From contig OX940865.1 of assembly GCA_954871525.1 (NCBI GenBank), positions 7,998,001 through 8,062,000 on the forward strand: a stretch of 64,000 nucleotides of DNA, read 5' to 3'. The stretch's first letter is position 1; every line of letters starts with the position of its first letter. The stretch is from Parietaria judaica (taxonomy: Eukaryota > Streptophyta > Magnoliopsida > Rosales > Urticaceae). Made by a program: the position numbers and the translations under genes. Positions 31,790 to 49,900 of the stretch are shown here, piece after piece. A model generated the notes under the pieces. It was not told where the DNA came from. It saw only the letters and a program-made list of their open reading frames with translations, and ran no database searches.

Positions 31790-33517
31790 ATTTAATAGTA
31801 CTATGCTAAAAAAATTGACCCAAGTTTTAAAAAAAAACCGAAATGTCTTCAAATCTGCCAAAAATTCACCTAAAAAAATCAGAATCAGATTTTAATAAAT
31901 AATTAATAAAGTAAAACACCCAAAAAATGAGCACATTGCCTTGAAAATCACCAAAAGATAAACTTCAAACACTTTCGCCGGAATTAAGACAAAAACCGGA
32001 ATGTCTCCAAATCTGCCAAAAATTCACCTCAAAAAATCAGAATCAGATTTTCAAAAATATTTATAAAATAAAACACCCAAAAAAATGAGTACATTACCGA
32101 GAAAATCACCAAAAGATAAACTTCCCACACTTTCGCCGCAATTAAGACAAAAACCGAAATGTCGTAAAATATGCAAAAAAATTTACCTCAAAAAATCAGA
32201 TTAATATTTTAAAAAATAATTAATGAAGGAAAATACCCAAAAAAATGAGCACATTGCCTTGAAAATCACGAAAGCTGAACTTCAAACACTTTCGCCGCAA
32301 TTATGACGAAAATCAAAATACCATCAAATCTGCAAATAAAATACACCAAAAAATCACATTAATATTTCAAAAAATAATTAATAAAGGAAAACGCCCAAAA
32401 ATTGTAGTAGATTACCTCGACAAAACACACAAGATAAACTTGCAATACTTTTGCCGCAGTTATAGGTAAAACCGAATTATTGTCAAATCTGCAAAAATTT
32501 TACAGAGAAAAATTAGATTAATATTTTAAAAAATATTTAATAAACTAAAAAACCCCTAAAAAATAATATATTGCTTCATAAAACACAAAAAGTAAATTTT
32601 AAACACTTTTGCCGTAATTATTAAAAAATCCGAATTAAGCCTCCAATTTACCTAAAAATTGACCCAATTTCATAAAAACTATTACATTAATTTATTATTC
32701 AACTATATACATAAAAAAAAAAATTGATTAAATAGCTCTAAAACATAAAAATGCAATCTTGATATGAATCTCTGTAAATTTTACATAATAAACCTAAAAC
32801 ATATTGTAATCTTTATATATTTCATCTAAATCCAACAAAATAATTACAAATAAAGTCATGGAAACAAGTTTCCTACAACATAAAATCATAAAAATGCAAA
32901 AATACAACTCAAAATCCTTAAAGTGTCAACATTTATCAATCACCAAACATAAACTCATGAACAACTCAATCTTACTTTCTATAACTTATGCCAATCATCT
33001 CAAATTCGTGTAAAATAATTAAATATCAAAGAAAAATTGCAAGAAACATATAGATCTATGATTATAACTCCTAAATATATCCAAATGTTCGAAAATTTTT
33101 TTGGACAAATTCGGTGTAAAAAGCTTAAAACCAAACTTTGCAAACTTTTGCCACACACACAATTTCCATAGAAAAGCTTGAGTTTGGCCGAAAAGAGGGG
33201 ACTTACCAGCTCGAAAATCGGCGAGAAGCATAAGTTGTGGGCTGTTGGAGGCGAGAAGTGGGAGAAGTGGTCGAAATTCGGTGAGAAGAGTGAGAAATGG
33301 TTATAAATATTTGCCCTAATTCTTTTTTTAATTGCACCGAAAAGACCCTTTTTTTTACACGTGAATTAATTACCGATAATCGGTTGGTCTCCGGTTTATC
33401 GAAAAGCTCGATAATCGTCGAAAAATGGATAAAATGGTAAGTGTTATAGCCGGTAACTACCGGTAAGCTCGATAATTGTCGATTATCGCCGATAATCGAC
33501 GGTAAGTCGAACCTTGA
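31790..33517 (-). mobile_element. 5' end of a hAT element with tandem repeats (no transposase)
   Basis: About six ~155-160-bp units (CACTTTCGCCGCAATTA, AAAACCGAAATGTC, CAAATCTGC) run from about 31810 to 32640. A segment similar to 25070-25770 follows, then a terminal region rich in CGATAATCG/CGATTATCG palindromes that ends near 33517 in AAGTCGAACCTTG, whose complement CAAGGTTCGACTT looks like a hAT terminus. The transposase half is absent, so the copy is truncated on its left side. Confidence 0.7.
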
Positions 33518-36500
33518 TTTTGACACCATTTTTCAATTTAGATTTATAGCTTCAATTAGTTATTTACACCAACAACAAAAACATATATACTTTCTTCACC
33601 AATCGCCCGTATATATATGTATATATCGAAGCCACGTTTATTTTTGCAATCAAATTTGGCATGGCTAGAGATGATTAACTTACAAATGATATTTTTTGTA
33701 TTTGAGATAATCAACCAAATTTGCATCGATCAATTAGCCTTTACTTTAATTTTATTTTTTGTTAAACTTATGTGTTTGTTCCCATATTCTAACGTTTTTT
33801 ATCTTTTACTACCCGTGTCTCTTTGTAACTACAATATTTTTCAGCATACATGAAAATTTTATTAATAAACTTGGCACGAGTGGCGGTGTCATTAAAAGTT
33901 AATTAGTACATTAGTTGCACCTGGATTTGTGTTTCTGTGTGATCATTAATTCTTTTAGCGTAATATAAATTCATTTGTATGTAGTAGGAAATAGACAAGT
34001 ATTCTAATCTTTTAATTACACCTTAAGCAAAGATCTGCGTAAGTTAATTTATTTATTTCCATTTTTATTGATTTTTGTACTTCAATTCATTTCTTTAATC
34101 GTTTTATGCTTTATATGAACTTGATCTCTAGTGCCGCCACTGCTTTAGATGGAGTACGATACACGTGATTTTCGGCTCTTGCCAAAATGATAACAACAAA
34201 GAGCCTCTTTAATGTTTTTAGATAGAGACTACGTGATTAAGCAGAAGTTGAATAAATTCTTGTAAAACTGAAGCTTTGTGGATTAGACCTAGTATTTATC
34301 TTCAACAATGCAATTAAGTCAATGAGCATCAATAAAAGAAATTAATTACCATTAAAATCAAGTAGGCCAATTGAGGCGACACACTAACAAACCCAACATA
34401 AGTTCCATAGAAATATATGACATCGGAATTAAGCTTTTTCTTCTTTTGGTCTCTTTAGGAAGAAAAAAAGAAAGAAAGGAACATTTATTAAAAAAATATG
34501 TTCATGTTCATGACATACCATTGACAAGTATATATACACAAATACACATATACATAGTAATATTAATATAATTGAAAAAAAAGATGTACCGACAATATCC
34601 AATTTCGAATCTCCCTCGTCTTGTAATAATGTCCGATTGAATAAAATCTTAGAAACATTCCAAAATGTATAATTTAAATATCATATGGACCGACCAATTA
34701 AGTTCCAACATGCCATAGTCTAATCATAGGCTTGACATTTTCTTTTAAGGCTTTATCAAATTTTAATTCTTCTTCTAATTTGTCGTCCCTACAGCAGTAC
34801 TCTTTAATAAGTATGTCCTCTATTCAATTTTCAAAAGTTTTATGTATCAATTCAACATTTGGTTTAAGATTAACCATATAAAATAAACAAGTTTATATTA
34901 GACCATTGTGCATGATAATCACATACTTAACAAAAATGTTTTGGCATAAAATATTAATCGGACAAATAACACGTAACAAAAAAGAAAAAGAGAATCGCGA
35001 TTTTTATTACCATAATTATTTACAATAATATCAAGAAAAATATTTAAAATATGGCAGTGCAGTCTAGACTCTAGTCTAGAGTGTTCATGTTTTTTGTATG
35101 AAAAAATATAAAATTGCAGTAAAGCGATAACTTCGTCCAATTTTGATTAAAACCTTTAATGGGCCGTCCAATCATGAGCGGCCATGAGTTTGTCGTGGTT
35201 TGCTGCGACCCTAGGCTACGTAAATTTTTGGTGCTTTTAAAATATTTAAAAAATCAAATTTTAATATTTAAATACGTACAGATGATATGAAAAGAAATTA
35301 GAGCCCCTAATAGAAATTTTCGAGACCCTTAAGCAGAAATTTTCGAGCTCTTTATATATTTCAAGGTGGAAGAGAAGTGGATCCAAATTTTATGGAAAAA
35401 ATACTGACATAGACATTGTATTTATAATAAGCCGTGTTACTAACGTCGTTTGAAGTCAAAGGACATAATTACTAGTCAATCTTGTTTTTACAACATTGAA
35501 AATTTGCGGTTGTAGCTTTTGACATAAAGATTATGCTGCTCCAATTGACTAATCACTAAACTATAGAAACTTTTACCGCAAATTTTCCCTAATTTTAATT
35601 ATTTTCATAGGCGCGCACTAATTGTCCATTATAGTCTAATATTATAGCATACGTGTTAATCCCGGTGGACCCCCGACGTACCATAGTGGGCCTCAGCTTC
35701 AAATACGTGAAGATCATCATCTATTTACCTGTATTTCAGTTGTTTAATTTAAATAAATAATAAATAAATAATATAAGAAAGAGCTTGGACTGTTTCGTTC
35801 TAGATTCGTTTCCACGAGGCATGAGGGCGCGTGAACGCTCTCCGTTGGTGCGCGAGTGGGGAAGGGTTCGGTCAAAGGGTTAAGGGATTATATGGATTAA
35901 AGCTAGTTTTGAGCTTTAATTAATTAATTAGGCGTGGTTTATAAAGACAATAATTAAAGTTTCGATTGAATATAAAAATAATAATTCGTGAGTTAATGGT
36001 TAAAACTTAAAAGTAAAATGATTTAATGCAGTACAAATTTATGAATTTAGGTGTTCTTACTTTCCGTACTTTGGTATTAAACTCTCTTGTAATAATTATT
36101 CCAACTTTATAATTAATTAATATTATTAATTGCTTGATGATTTTTACCTAACTTAGCCGAGAAATATATTGTATATTTTGTTTCAACTAATGAATGGATT
36201 TAATTATATAAATCAATTTAAGTTCGAAAGATTAACATTGTAAGCTAGTGAAAATACAATAGTTCGAAAGATTTACATAGTAAGATAGTCAAATAGATTA
36301 TGTTTTGTAAAAAAAAAATGGCGAATATTCAACTTACAGTTACAATCATATAGAAATTGCGAGAGATTATGTTTTTAAACTCCAAATAAAAGACTTTAAA
36401 TTGTCATAATTTGTCTTGATGCCAAGTGTCAATTCTTGATTAATTATGTTTCACAGTTAATAATTATTAATCTAAAAATGACATATTAGAATGAAGGTGG

Positions 36501-37449
36501 TACAATTATATTATATTTGTCATCGTAGTATATTAAACACTAATAATGCCTTTGTCAAATACCATTTATTAGCATATTTTATCTCTTACTTAAAGAAACC
36601 ATATCACTTAAATTGAGACAATAAAGTCTATAACTTTTATAGTAATTAACCCATTGAATGCGAGTTAACTAATAAGCCGCTTATTGAATGCAATTGAAGT
36701 AAAATCGTAGACTAAAAAAAATTAACTTGTCTATGTACTATGTTCATGCCTTTGGTCCACATTTTCTTAATTTTACTTTTCTTTCAAAACAAATCATATT
36801 TTTACTTGTTAAAATTTAATTTTTATGTTTTCTAAAGTGTTTTGTGTGCGAGTACAACTCTACTTATGTTGTTAAGATCTTTATAAAAAAAAAAAATATA
36901 TTAATCTACTTCTTTGAAAGTTGTAGATATGATAGACTAAAAGTCTTTGTCTACTTGACGATCGATGTTATAATTTTAGAGTAATTCACACTTGTAAAAA
37001 TGTTTAATCAAGATGGTAATGGATTGACTATATATTAGTACGAGCTCATTTCTTATCACTATGCTAAATTTCGAACTTCTATATAAGAAAAGAAAAGAAA
37101 AAGTTGCAAACTAGTAGACTTTTGTTTGACTTTACATTTGTAAAATATATATATATTTTGTAAGTACCATTTTTATAACGTCAAGGTTGGAGTAAGCGGA
37201 ATACACTAGTAGTTAGCCAGCTGAAAATAAGTTAAAACTCACACTAACCGTTGTCCTTTTAACGGTAAGCCCTAAGTATGAGAGCAAATTGATTACAATA
37301 AAATCAATGAATCCTTCACAAACTTAATAAAATACTAGAAGAAGATAATGATGCAATAAAAATTCATAACATGCTAAATATATACATATATAATATGATA
37401 TAATTAGAATATTTATATACAAACACGTAATATCACATTCACACGATTA
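33518..37449. other. Long gene-free AT-rich region
   Basis: About 3.9 kb with no convincing gene. It has A/T-rich spacer, a short TCTAGACTCTAGTCTAGA palindrome near 35063, and a GC-richer patch at about 35655-35880 (GGGGAAGGGTTCGG) with no motif identified. Confidence 0.55.
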
Positions 37450-37458
37450 TTTGTTCTT

Positions 37459-37925
37459 GGGATAATAGCGGCATAAGTCCTCAACCTTTACTCAACTGGG
37501 GCGGCATAGCCCCAACCCCATTTAATAGCGGTATAAGTAACAAAAGATGATTTCCGTCCATATTTGACTAACGGAAGTAGTCAACGTTTGCGCGGTCAGC
37601 TTCTCGTCAACGTGGACGCCACGTAATCCGACATGTCACCATACACGTCATCCTCGTGTCATCAAATTTAATGCAAAATTAAGGGTGATGGAGGGATCCA
37701 ATTAATTTTGCATTAAATTTGATGACGCGAGGATGACATGTATGATGACATGTCGGATTATGTGGCGTCCACGTTGACGAGAAGCTGACCACGCAAACGT
37801 TGACTACTTCCGTTAGTCAAATATGGACGGAAATTATCTTTTGGTACTTATACCGCTATTAAATGAGGTTGGGACTATGCCGCCCCAATTGAGTAAAAGT
37901 TGAGGACTTATGCCGCTATTATCCC
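37459..37925. mobile_element. Mutator-like foldback MITE, 467 bp, in the kinesin-13 promoter
   Basis: Starts GGGATAATAGCGGCATAAG and ends with its complement, flanked by perfect 9-bp duplications TTTGTTCTT (37450-37458, 37926-37934). The two arms are about 224 bp each, separated by a loop of roughly 20 bp, so the whole element folds into one long hairpin. Nine-bp duplications are typical of Mutator-like transposases. It has no coding capacity. Its right end is about 237 bp upstream of the kinesin-13 ATG. Confidence 0.93.
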
Positions 37926-38161
37926 TTTGTTCTTTGTTGAAGAGGACGAGAATGGACTTAACCCAAACAAACGCAGTCTCTTCCAAAATGAGCGGTGTAT
38001 TCCACGCGTCACTCTCTCTCCCTCCCGCGTAGCCTTACTTGCTTTTACATACACAGACCACACACCCTTCTCTCTCTCTCTCAACGCCTCTGCTTTCAAA
38101 TTTTCAAACTCAAACGAAACCCTCTCTCTCTCTCTCTCCACTTCTCTCGCCGGAGTTCGCC

Positions 38162-42414
<4,253 letters not shown>

Positions 42415-44401
42415 TTGCTATGACGTTTTATGTTTCGGTTTATTTGATTTAGTAGCTTAGTGTTTGCTGGTTTTTATTTATTTATGATTTAATGGTAAAA
42501 GAAAAAAATGAAAAGGAAAAAGAAAAGGAAGAGGGAAGTGATAATAGCCATGGTTAAGTTGCTAAGATATGGATTTTATTTGGTTTTAATATCTAAAGCC
42601 AACCTGCATTTTTTTCTTCCAATTATTTATATTCTTTTGGGGTTTTGTGATTCATCTTTAATTTATAGAAAAAAGTGACCATGATTCATAAATTATAGAC
42701 ATTTGTTAATAGTGTTTGTAAAGAATTATTTATTGTAATTTTTGGATATCGAAATGTTGTTTCATAAATTGGCGGTGTTCTTTATCATTTTAAGTATTTG
42801 TATCTTTTATTAATCGTGTTAAATATGCCTAATCTGCTTATTAATTGTGCTACTGCTAATCATGTTTGATATGCTTAATCTATTAATATATTCATCATGG
42901 TAATATTAGAAGACAAACTGAATTTATTTTTGACTCGTTAAACGTAGTTAATGTAAGTAAATGATATATGATATTATTTAGACGTATTTACATGTTAATT
43001 CTTAAAATAAAGAAGGGAAAATGGCGGAGTAACTACCTAAAATCTTCAAAAGTCGAAAGTAAGTACCCATTTTTTTATTTTTTTTTTGAGTGGGAAAGTT
43101 GCCAAACTCTTATTTTGCGTTTTTTGTCATGTTTTCGACTCGAATCGCATGGCATGTCACGTTAGACTCATTAAATATATAATTTTTATTTAAAAATTTT
43201 AAACTATGTTAAACAGTGCCACATATAATGGGTTTAAAAACGTGACAAGTGGCTCGTTTTTGACGAAAATGGGATGGAATCACAAAAAAGAATATGGTAA
43301 TTTTCGCCACATAAAATAGACGAAAATAGGATGTAATACAGAAACAGTGCCATATATAATGGGTTTAAAACTTATTCACGAGTTTCCATAATTATATTCA
43401 CTTTAATATTTTGGTGGTTCTGGGTATTTAGAAGCGTATGAATTTCGTGTCCATAGTTGCCACCTACAACAATTAAGAGTTTGATTAATTATTACAAATA
43501 CAATTAAAACGGCATACAAAAAAGACTTATCTTTTTAGTGGTGGTAATCGTGACGTGAGCTGTGAGTGAAAACGACATGTATCTCGTAATGAAATCACGT
43601 AGTTGATGATCTTTCTATAATGGAAAAAGGATGTTCTGTGTCAAACTTAAAACTTAGCAATAAAATGAAGAAAAAGAATTGACACAAAAATTTCCTGTGG
43701 AAATCCCATTCGTATAATAATCCAAGAGCAATGGAGAAGAATTTTCCAGCCTAAAAAGTATTTATTGTTACGATTTGGGCTTCCGATCCGCGCACACTTC
43801 CGACGAAACATTGAGCTTCACAAGAATCGCTGAATCCGACAATGAAGAACAAAACTAAAGCTGAACAACTACGAAACTAAACCAAGCTTAAACAACATAA
43901 AGATACAAATCATCGTTAGTCATCAAATTCAAGAGCACACAATTGCTCATCCATGCATCTTTTTTCTTCCCGAATAACCAAAATCCTAAACCACATCGGA
44001 CCTACACCGAATTTTTATAAAAATACCATTGTAGGTCTACTTCCGGAGAAACTTGTCTCCTTGATGATCCCGATGATCACTGCGCGTCTAGGCCACGATC
44101 TTAGGAACAAAAATCGCAGCAAGGGAAATCACAAAAGGAAGAGAGAAACAAAGCACCAAAATAAAACCAATCCTTCGCGAGCTCGACCCAAGCTCTCCTT
44201 GCGATGTGTGTGCGTTGTGGTTCGAAAACCATATGCGCTTACGTCTGTTGGATCGCTTTGTTAATCGCGGTTCATATTTGCCAAGCAGTTAGGCATGAAA
44301 TGACAAGTCTTTTGTACTATAAGTGTCTTTGGGTCATGAGTTGTCCAAGCTCAGTCGATGGATGGACTTCATTCCAATAAATAAAATTAGTGTAAGATGG
44401 C
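42415..44401. other. Downstream DNA of kinesin-13 and spacer
   Basis: The first few hundred bases include the 3' untranslated region. At 43015-43320 GGGAAAATGGCGGAGTAAC and a facing GGTAATTTTCGCC suggest a decayed Mutator-like remnant, but without a clear duplication. About 43750-44280 is less AT-rich, with frames on both strands but no recognisable domain. Confidence 0.45.
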
Positions 44402-44406
44402 ACGAC

Positions 44407-45096
44407 TGATAAGGTCAGATTTTGTCAAATCTCTCCTTAACACTATTGGTGTCGTTTTTGTAACAAACGACATGAAATAGAAGCAAGATCACTTGAAGAT
44501 TCCAGGCCCCTCCTACGACAGGGTGAATTAAGGCCCAACGAGCAAAGCCCATAAGAAGTCATCAGCTGACAGAGCCCAAGACCTCATCGCGACTGATAGT
44601 TCGTCGGGTAGAAGTTCATCGAAGGAGAGTCTCATCGAGAAAGCCAAATCGAATAAAAGGAAGAAGCTATTCGAGATCGCGAGAAAGGAGGAGATACAGC
44701 TCATTCAGTTGAGGATTTTGTGGGATACCCAACGCAAATAAGGGAGGTTAACAACGATCGTAGCGAAACAGAAGGAAACCCTAGCATAATTCGTGGGAAC
44801 AATCTAGAAGACCTTCAAACCTATAAATATGCATGTAAACTCAGTGTAAATTCATTCAATATCTATTATATCGTGAGTTAGAGAGAATAGTCCTTGAGTC
44901 TTTGAGTTTGCTTATTCACAGTATTCTCGATCTCTCAAGGTTTAGAGTGTGTAACCTTCCATTGTCCGAGCTATTAAACGGAAGAAACCGAGTCCTCTCG
45001 GAATCACAATAAATCAAGGATATTCGTATTTTCATAATTATTTGTGTTATTTCGATTATCTTTGTGACTGCAAGGCGGTAAAAATCGCCCTCTACA
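44407..45096 (+). mobile_element. Solo LTR, 690 bp
   Basis: Starts TGATAAGGTCAG and ends CGCCCTCTACA (TG...CA), bounded by perfect 5-bp duplications ACGAC at 44402-44406 and 45097-45101. CTATAAATA at 44821 is a plausible LTR TATA box about two-thirds along. No internal domain or second copy follows, so it is a solo LTR. Its sequence is unlike the 2.76-kb LTR. Confidence 0.85.
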
Positions 45097-45101
45097 ACGA
45101 C

Positions 45102-46189
45102 GAAATTTAGCAAGAATAAAAATCTTTAATTTTTAAGATTGAGTCGTCCTTGTGATTAATTATAGCGCATAGACGAAAATTATTTTAAGTTACCATAGAC
45201 TCTTTAACTAATTAGGTCAATTACATTAAAGTAATAATTTAAAAGAGTATTAGCTCGATCCCACTGCTTCTACGGTAGAACTTTTCAAATTATCCGATAA
45301 AAAAACCGGGCCTACGAAGCGAATAACAAGATAGAAGAAAACAGATAAAGTTGTTGTGGCATGACTAAGAATTACTCAATGCAGCAGTGTAAAGACCAAG
45401 AGACAGTGACAAGTTGAGTCAAATCTGCTTCAAAAACATAATCTCTTTCTGTTGCTTTTATGAGCTCATAGGATGGATGGAATATTATCCCAAGAAACCA
45501 CCAAACAAAATCTAAAAAATGAGTCCAAAAAAATTAAGAGGCGACTCTCTCTTTCTCTCAATTCAACCACACGAATTCGATTCACACAAATCCTTGCATG
45601 TTTCCTATTCTTCATCACCAATACTTTTGAAAAGTGTCGTTTAGGCCCAAAACAAGAGAAAATTGAAGTCATTTTTCATGTTCTTTTTTAAAAGAAGAAA
45701 ACGTTTAGCTAGATAAACCCTAATTTATGGGTGGCTAATGAGCTTGACACATGTTTCTAACTCTATCGCTCATAGTTTGTGGCATCAATATGTGACCAGC
45801 AAATACACTTGCTCGAGGACAATACAAGGCAATTAATTTGACACCTCACTGCTTAAAATAGGAAAAAAGAAACTTGGGTTTTGGCTTGCAATGACTAATG
45901 ACCAAAAGGTCATTGGAAAGTGAGAAAAAGAGTATAGTTGAGGTGCTTTTTGAGTTCACAATCCAAGTGAATTTTGTCCCATGAAAAGCTGACAACTCGA
46001 CAAGTTTCAAATGAAATAATATGATTCGAGCCTTATTGTGGTGTTGTTGAGTTTATAGGACTGGGATTCCTAATCGCAGGAGCAGAGCCAATAATTATTC
46101 ATTTTAAATATAACTATTCATTTTTATTATTTAAATATAACTATTCATTTTAGAAAAATGGATCAAACGAAATAAATAAAGAAATAAAT
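45102..46189. other. Intergenic DNA
   Basis: No gene or bounded repeat was recognised. Short frames at 45466-45690 overlap on both strands and have no motifs. Confidence 0.5.
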
Positions 46190-46610
46190 CTCCGTTCACG
46201 GTTCATTCAAGCTCCGCCTCCAATCCGGTTCACGGGTGAAACGAAATCGCTTAATATGCTTAATAATAATAATTAATAATAATCATATGATTATTTAACG
46301 ACAATTTTTTTAAAAAAGAATAATATATCAATAAAAAACATATTAAATAATTATTATTATTCTAAAATGCAAACACAAAAAAATATCATGCAAACAAATA
46401 AAAATATTTTTTCATTAAATATAAATATGACTACTATTTTTTGTTTTTGAATAAGTGGTGTGTATTTAATTATGTCTTGACTTTTTAAACATAATGTATG
46501 TGTTTATTAGTTATTATTATTAAACATATTAAAAAAATTTATTCGACGCGTGAACCGGATCGGAAACGGAGTTCAAGTGAACTAGGAGCGGTGAAAATTA
46601 CTTCGTTCTA
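46190..46610. repeat. Inverted-repeat element (~45-bp arms, ~300-bp centre)
   Basis: The left arm at about 46195-46242 (GCCTCCAATCCGGTTCACGG) and the complement of the right arm at about 46545-46600 (CGTTTCCGATCCGGTTCACG) agree at roughly four of five positions. The AT-rich centre has no coding frame. It is a foldback or MITE-like structure; target duplications were not found. Confidence 0.5.
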
Positions 46611-46985
46611 CCCACTTTTTGAAAAATAAATAATTATAACCAATATTGAATATTTAAATTTAAATATTCATTTATTTATTATTATTGAAAAAATTATTAA
46701 AAATAAAAATAAAAATAAAAATATTTTTTTGTTTAAAAATAAAAATATTTTTTTAAAAAAATTATTTAATAAAATAATAATTACATGGCATGCCACGTGG
46801 CGGCCAAGTGCCATGTGACATGCCACGTGGCAAAGGTTGATTGCCACATAGATAGATTTTCTCGGTCAACTCCCAAATGCTAAGTTTGGGTACTTTTGCC
46901 CCCATTTACCGAGGTTGTATACACAACAGAGAATTTGACCAAAAGTTAGGTATTTTTACCGCAATTAACCCTTTTAAAAATGATA
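46611..46985. mobile_element. Possible Mutator-like remnant with CACGTGGCA palindromes
   Basis: CATGCCACGTGGC occurs twice, at about 46790 and 46820, the second within the palindrome TGCCACGTGGCA. The stretch ends GGTATTTTTACCGCAATTAACCC, reminiscent of ACC(G)CTATTATCCC-type ends. The left end was not found. Confidence 0.3.
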
Positions 46986-49900
46986 ATAAGCTAATTTTGT
47001 CCGTAAAAATAGAGGCTCGGAAATTTTACAAAGTGTACTCAAATTTTAATTAAGTAGACACTTAAGAAACGAGATTTACAATATATAAAAGAACAATAAC
47101 ACATATTAATATTACATACTAAATAAAAGAGAAGAAAACTAACGAATTCTCTCCCGAATAAATATTATTGTTTATGAAATCTGAAATTGAGTATTGATGC
47201 AAAGATTTGTAATTAAATTAATCAATTTGCCCTTGAGTACTAATTAGAGTGTTTGAGAACAATCGTAGAATATCTTCGAAAGATCAACTTGTAGACAACT
47301 AACTAACTTTGATCAATCGTAATTACTCCATGAAGAGATATTAAAGATATTAAAGACTTAAAAAGTAATAAAAATAATAATAATAAAAATTTTGTGGCTC
47401 ACAATAAATTCAGCTAAATAATTAGTACAGGTTTTTGTCTCATTGAGACTTATGTTTTATATATAGCTGATTGATTCAGACACATATTTGTAATTTAACT
47501 ACCATTAATAAGTCACTCTAAATTCTTTAACGTTGTTATAAAAAGCTCGTTATCATTAGTTGGTAATAGAAGGGAACAATAATTGTACTACAAAAGAAGA
47601 TGTTTATTTGCTTTGTAATGCCTTACTTAAACTCCTCTTTATTACTTGAATATCATTTCAAGTTTATTAGAAAATATTTGACATTCTCTTAATTTTATTT
47701 CAATTTTTGGTCGGTTTCCTTAAATATTTTTTTTTTTTTCTCCTTTTCACCAAGCAAGAGAATATGAGCCACATAACTTATACAAATTAACTAATTTATT
47801 CACCAATTATATAAAAGAAAAATCCCACCGTAAAGGGATTTCAACGTGCATGTGATGACCCTAATTATAAAACTAATTAAACATGTAACTGATTTCAGAG
47901 TCGGTTAACAATCAAATTTAATTAATTAGGCAAAAACTTAGGTTGGATTCAATGAAGCAACTATACTAATTGGAAAGCTATTAAATTCATCAATACAACT
48001 TGTGGTACTTTGAAGTTGTTCATCAAACTTTGACTTTAAGAAAGTACCCAACAAATCAGCTAGCTAATTCCCAGCTGAAAATTCTGGACTCGTCAAGAAA
48101 AAAGTAAGGATCAACATTCTTCATTTATGGAAATACTATTCTTATAATCCCCTAAATCATATTGTTTTTCATTTAAGATTTCATCAATAATGCGATTTAA
48201 TACACTGTCATATTTCTAGCTCTAGGCTACACATGAAAAAGACACTCTGAATATGAGGACAAAGGACTTGGTAATTAGATAATAAAGTTATAATAAATGC
48301 CAAGTAGGTTAAGCAAGTAAATATTGACGAAACTTGAGAGTGACATTACTACATTTGTTCACACATAAAAATTGAAAAAACAAATATAAAAATTAAAAGG
48401 TAATCTGACTTTTTAGTAAAAATTATAAGCACGAAGTTTCGCGAAAACTCAATTTTTGATTAAGTTGACACTCAATAAACATAAAGAATTAACATGATTC
48501 GAAATGATATTAATGAGAAAATCAGAGTTTACCTACTGAAAATGAAAAGGAAAAGAACTAGTCAAACTTAAAGCTCTCTCTCAAAACATATCATTTACAA
48601 TAGACTAAGTAAATCCAAATGTGAAAGCTTTAAATAACCACCCGTATTCTGAGCACGAAAACTATCATGTGCATCCACCACTCTATTTCTCTCTTGAAAA
48701 TTATGTGATAATGTGAAACTAATAACCTCCACATAACAAATGCATCTAGATCAATTGCGCTCGCAACTTCCAAAGACCGAACTCGATTTATTTTGAAACA
48801 ACTGAAAAATATGTATAGAGTCGCACTTAAATAAAAAAGAGTATCTTAATAATAAAATTTATTAGCTTCTCAAGAACAAAAATGATATATCCATCAATTA
48901 AGCTTCATGTGCAAATCCGAAGGCATTATAAAAATAAAACAAGTTACGAGAAAATCAACAATAAAAATTGAAGATGCTTTCATTCTCAGCAATGCCCAAA
49001 ATCCCTATTGAAAACTCATCGATATTACATTCTTACGAGCCAATAAGTAAAAAGCGCTAAATAACTCAAATAATATTTTCTTACTATATATATTTTTTTG
49101 CATAATCTGGCTCTGATCCTAAATTCTTCGACAATTATATCTTGTGGGCTCATTTTATTACATAGTCAACCCTCAAAAGAACTTTTGTTACGATTGCTAT
49201 CCGATTATCATTACACAATATTGTTTCATTTCATTGCCATGTATATAATATAAAATATAAACTGGCTATATATTTTTATATTTCTTAGGATGACATAGGT
49301 GCGTATTCACATTTCTTTATGAGTTTGTGCTTTATATTTAAAAAATTAGTTTGTGGTATGGCATATTGTGGGTCACTTAGAGAGCATCATTCTGAATATT
49401 TAATCCAATATAGTGGCCCTATTTCTTATTCGAGCATGTAATGGATATTACTTCGCTTAAACGTTAAATAACATAAATATTTTATTTATAAAAATAAAAG
49501 ATTATTCCGTTATTTTTAACATTGTATAGAGCTAACCCTAAATATTACACCAAAACTTATACAGTACCTACCTGCCTTCGTTAGCCGGTGAAGTATCAAA
49601 TGCATTGATCGACGGTTTTATATTTTTGCAATTTTAGTTTATTAAAAGATGTCGTGTTGTTGTAAAAGATAAATAAAGTAAAAAAAATGACATTTTATAT
49701 TGTTAACCCTACGAAACTAGATAAATGCATCTCTTAATATCGGTTACGAGAAATCGAGTTAACAAAAGTACTAACTCGAAAACATGATAAAATTTTGTTT
49801 TCACTAATTTAGTCTTATAGGGAGAAATAGTAAACTAGTTACGTATATTTCTATATAGTAAAGTGTAAACAACTAAACATAGGCTAATGCATTCATAAGT

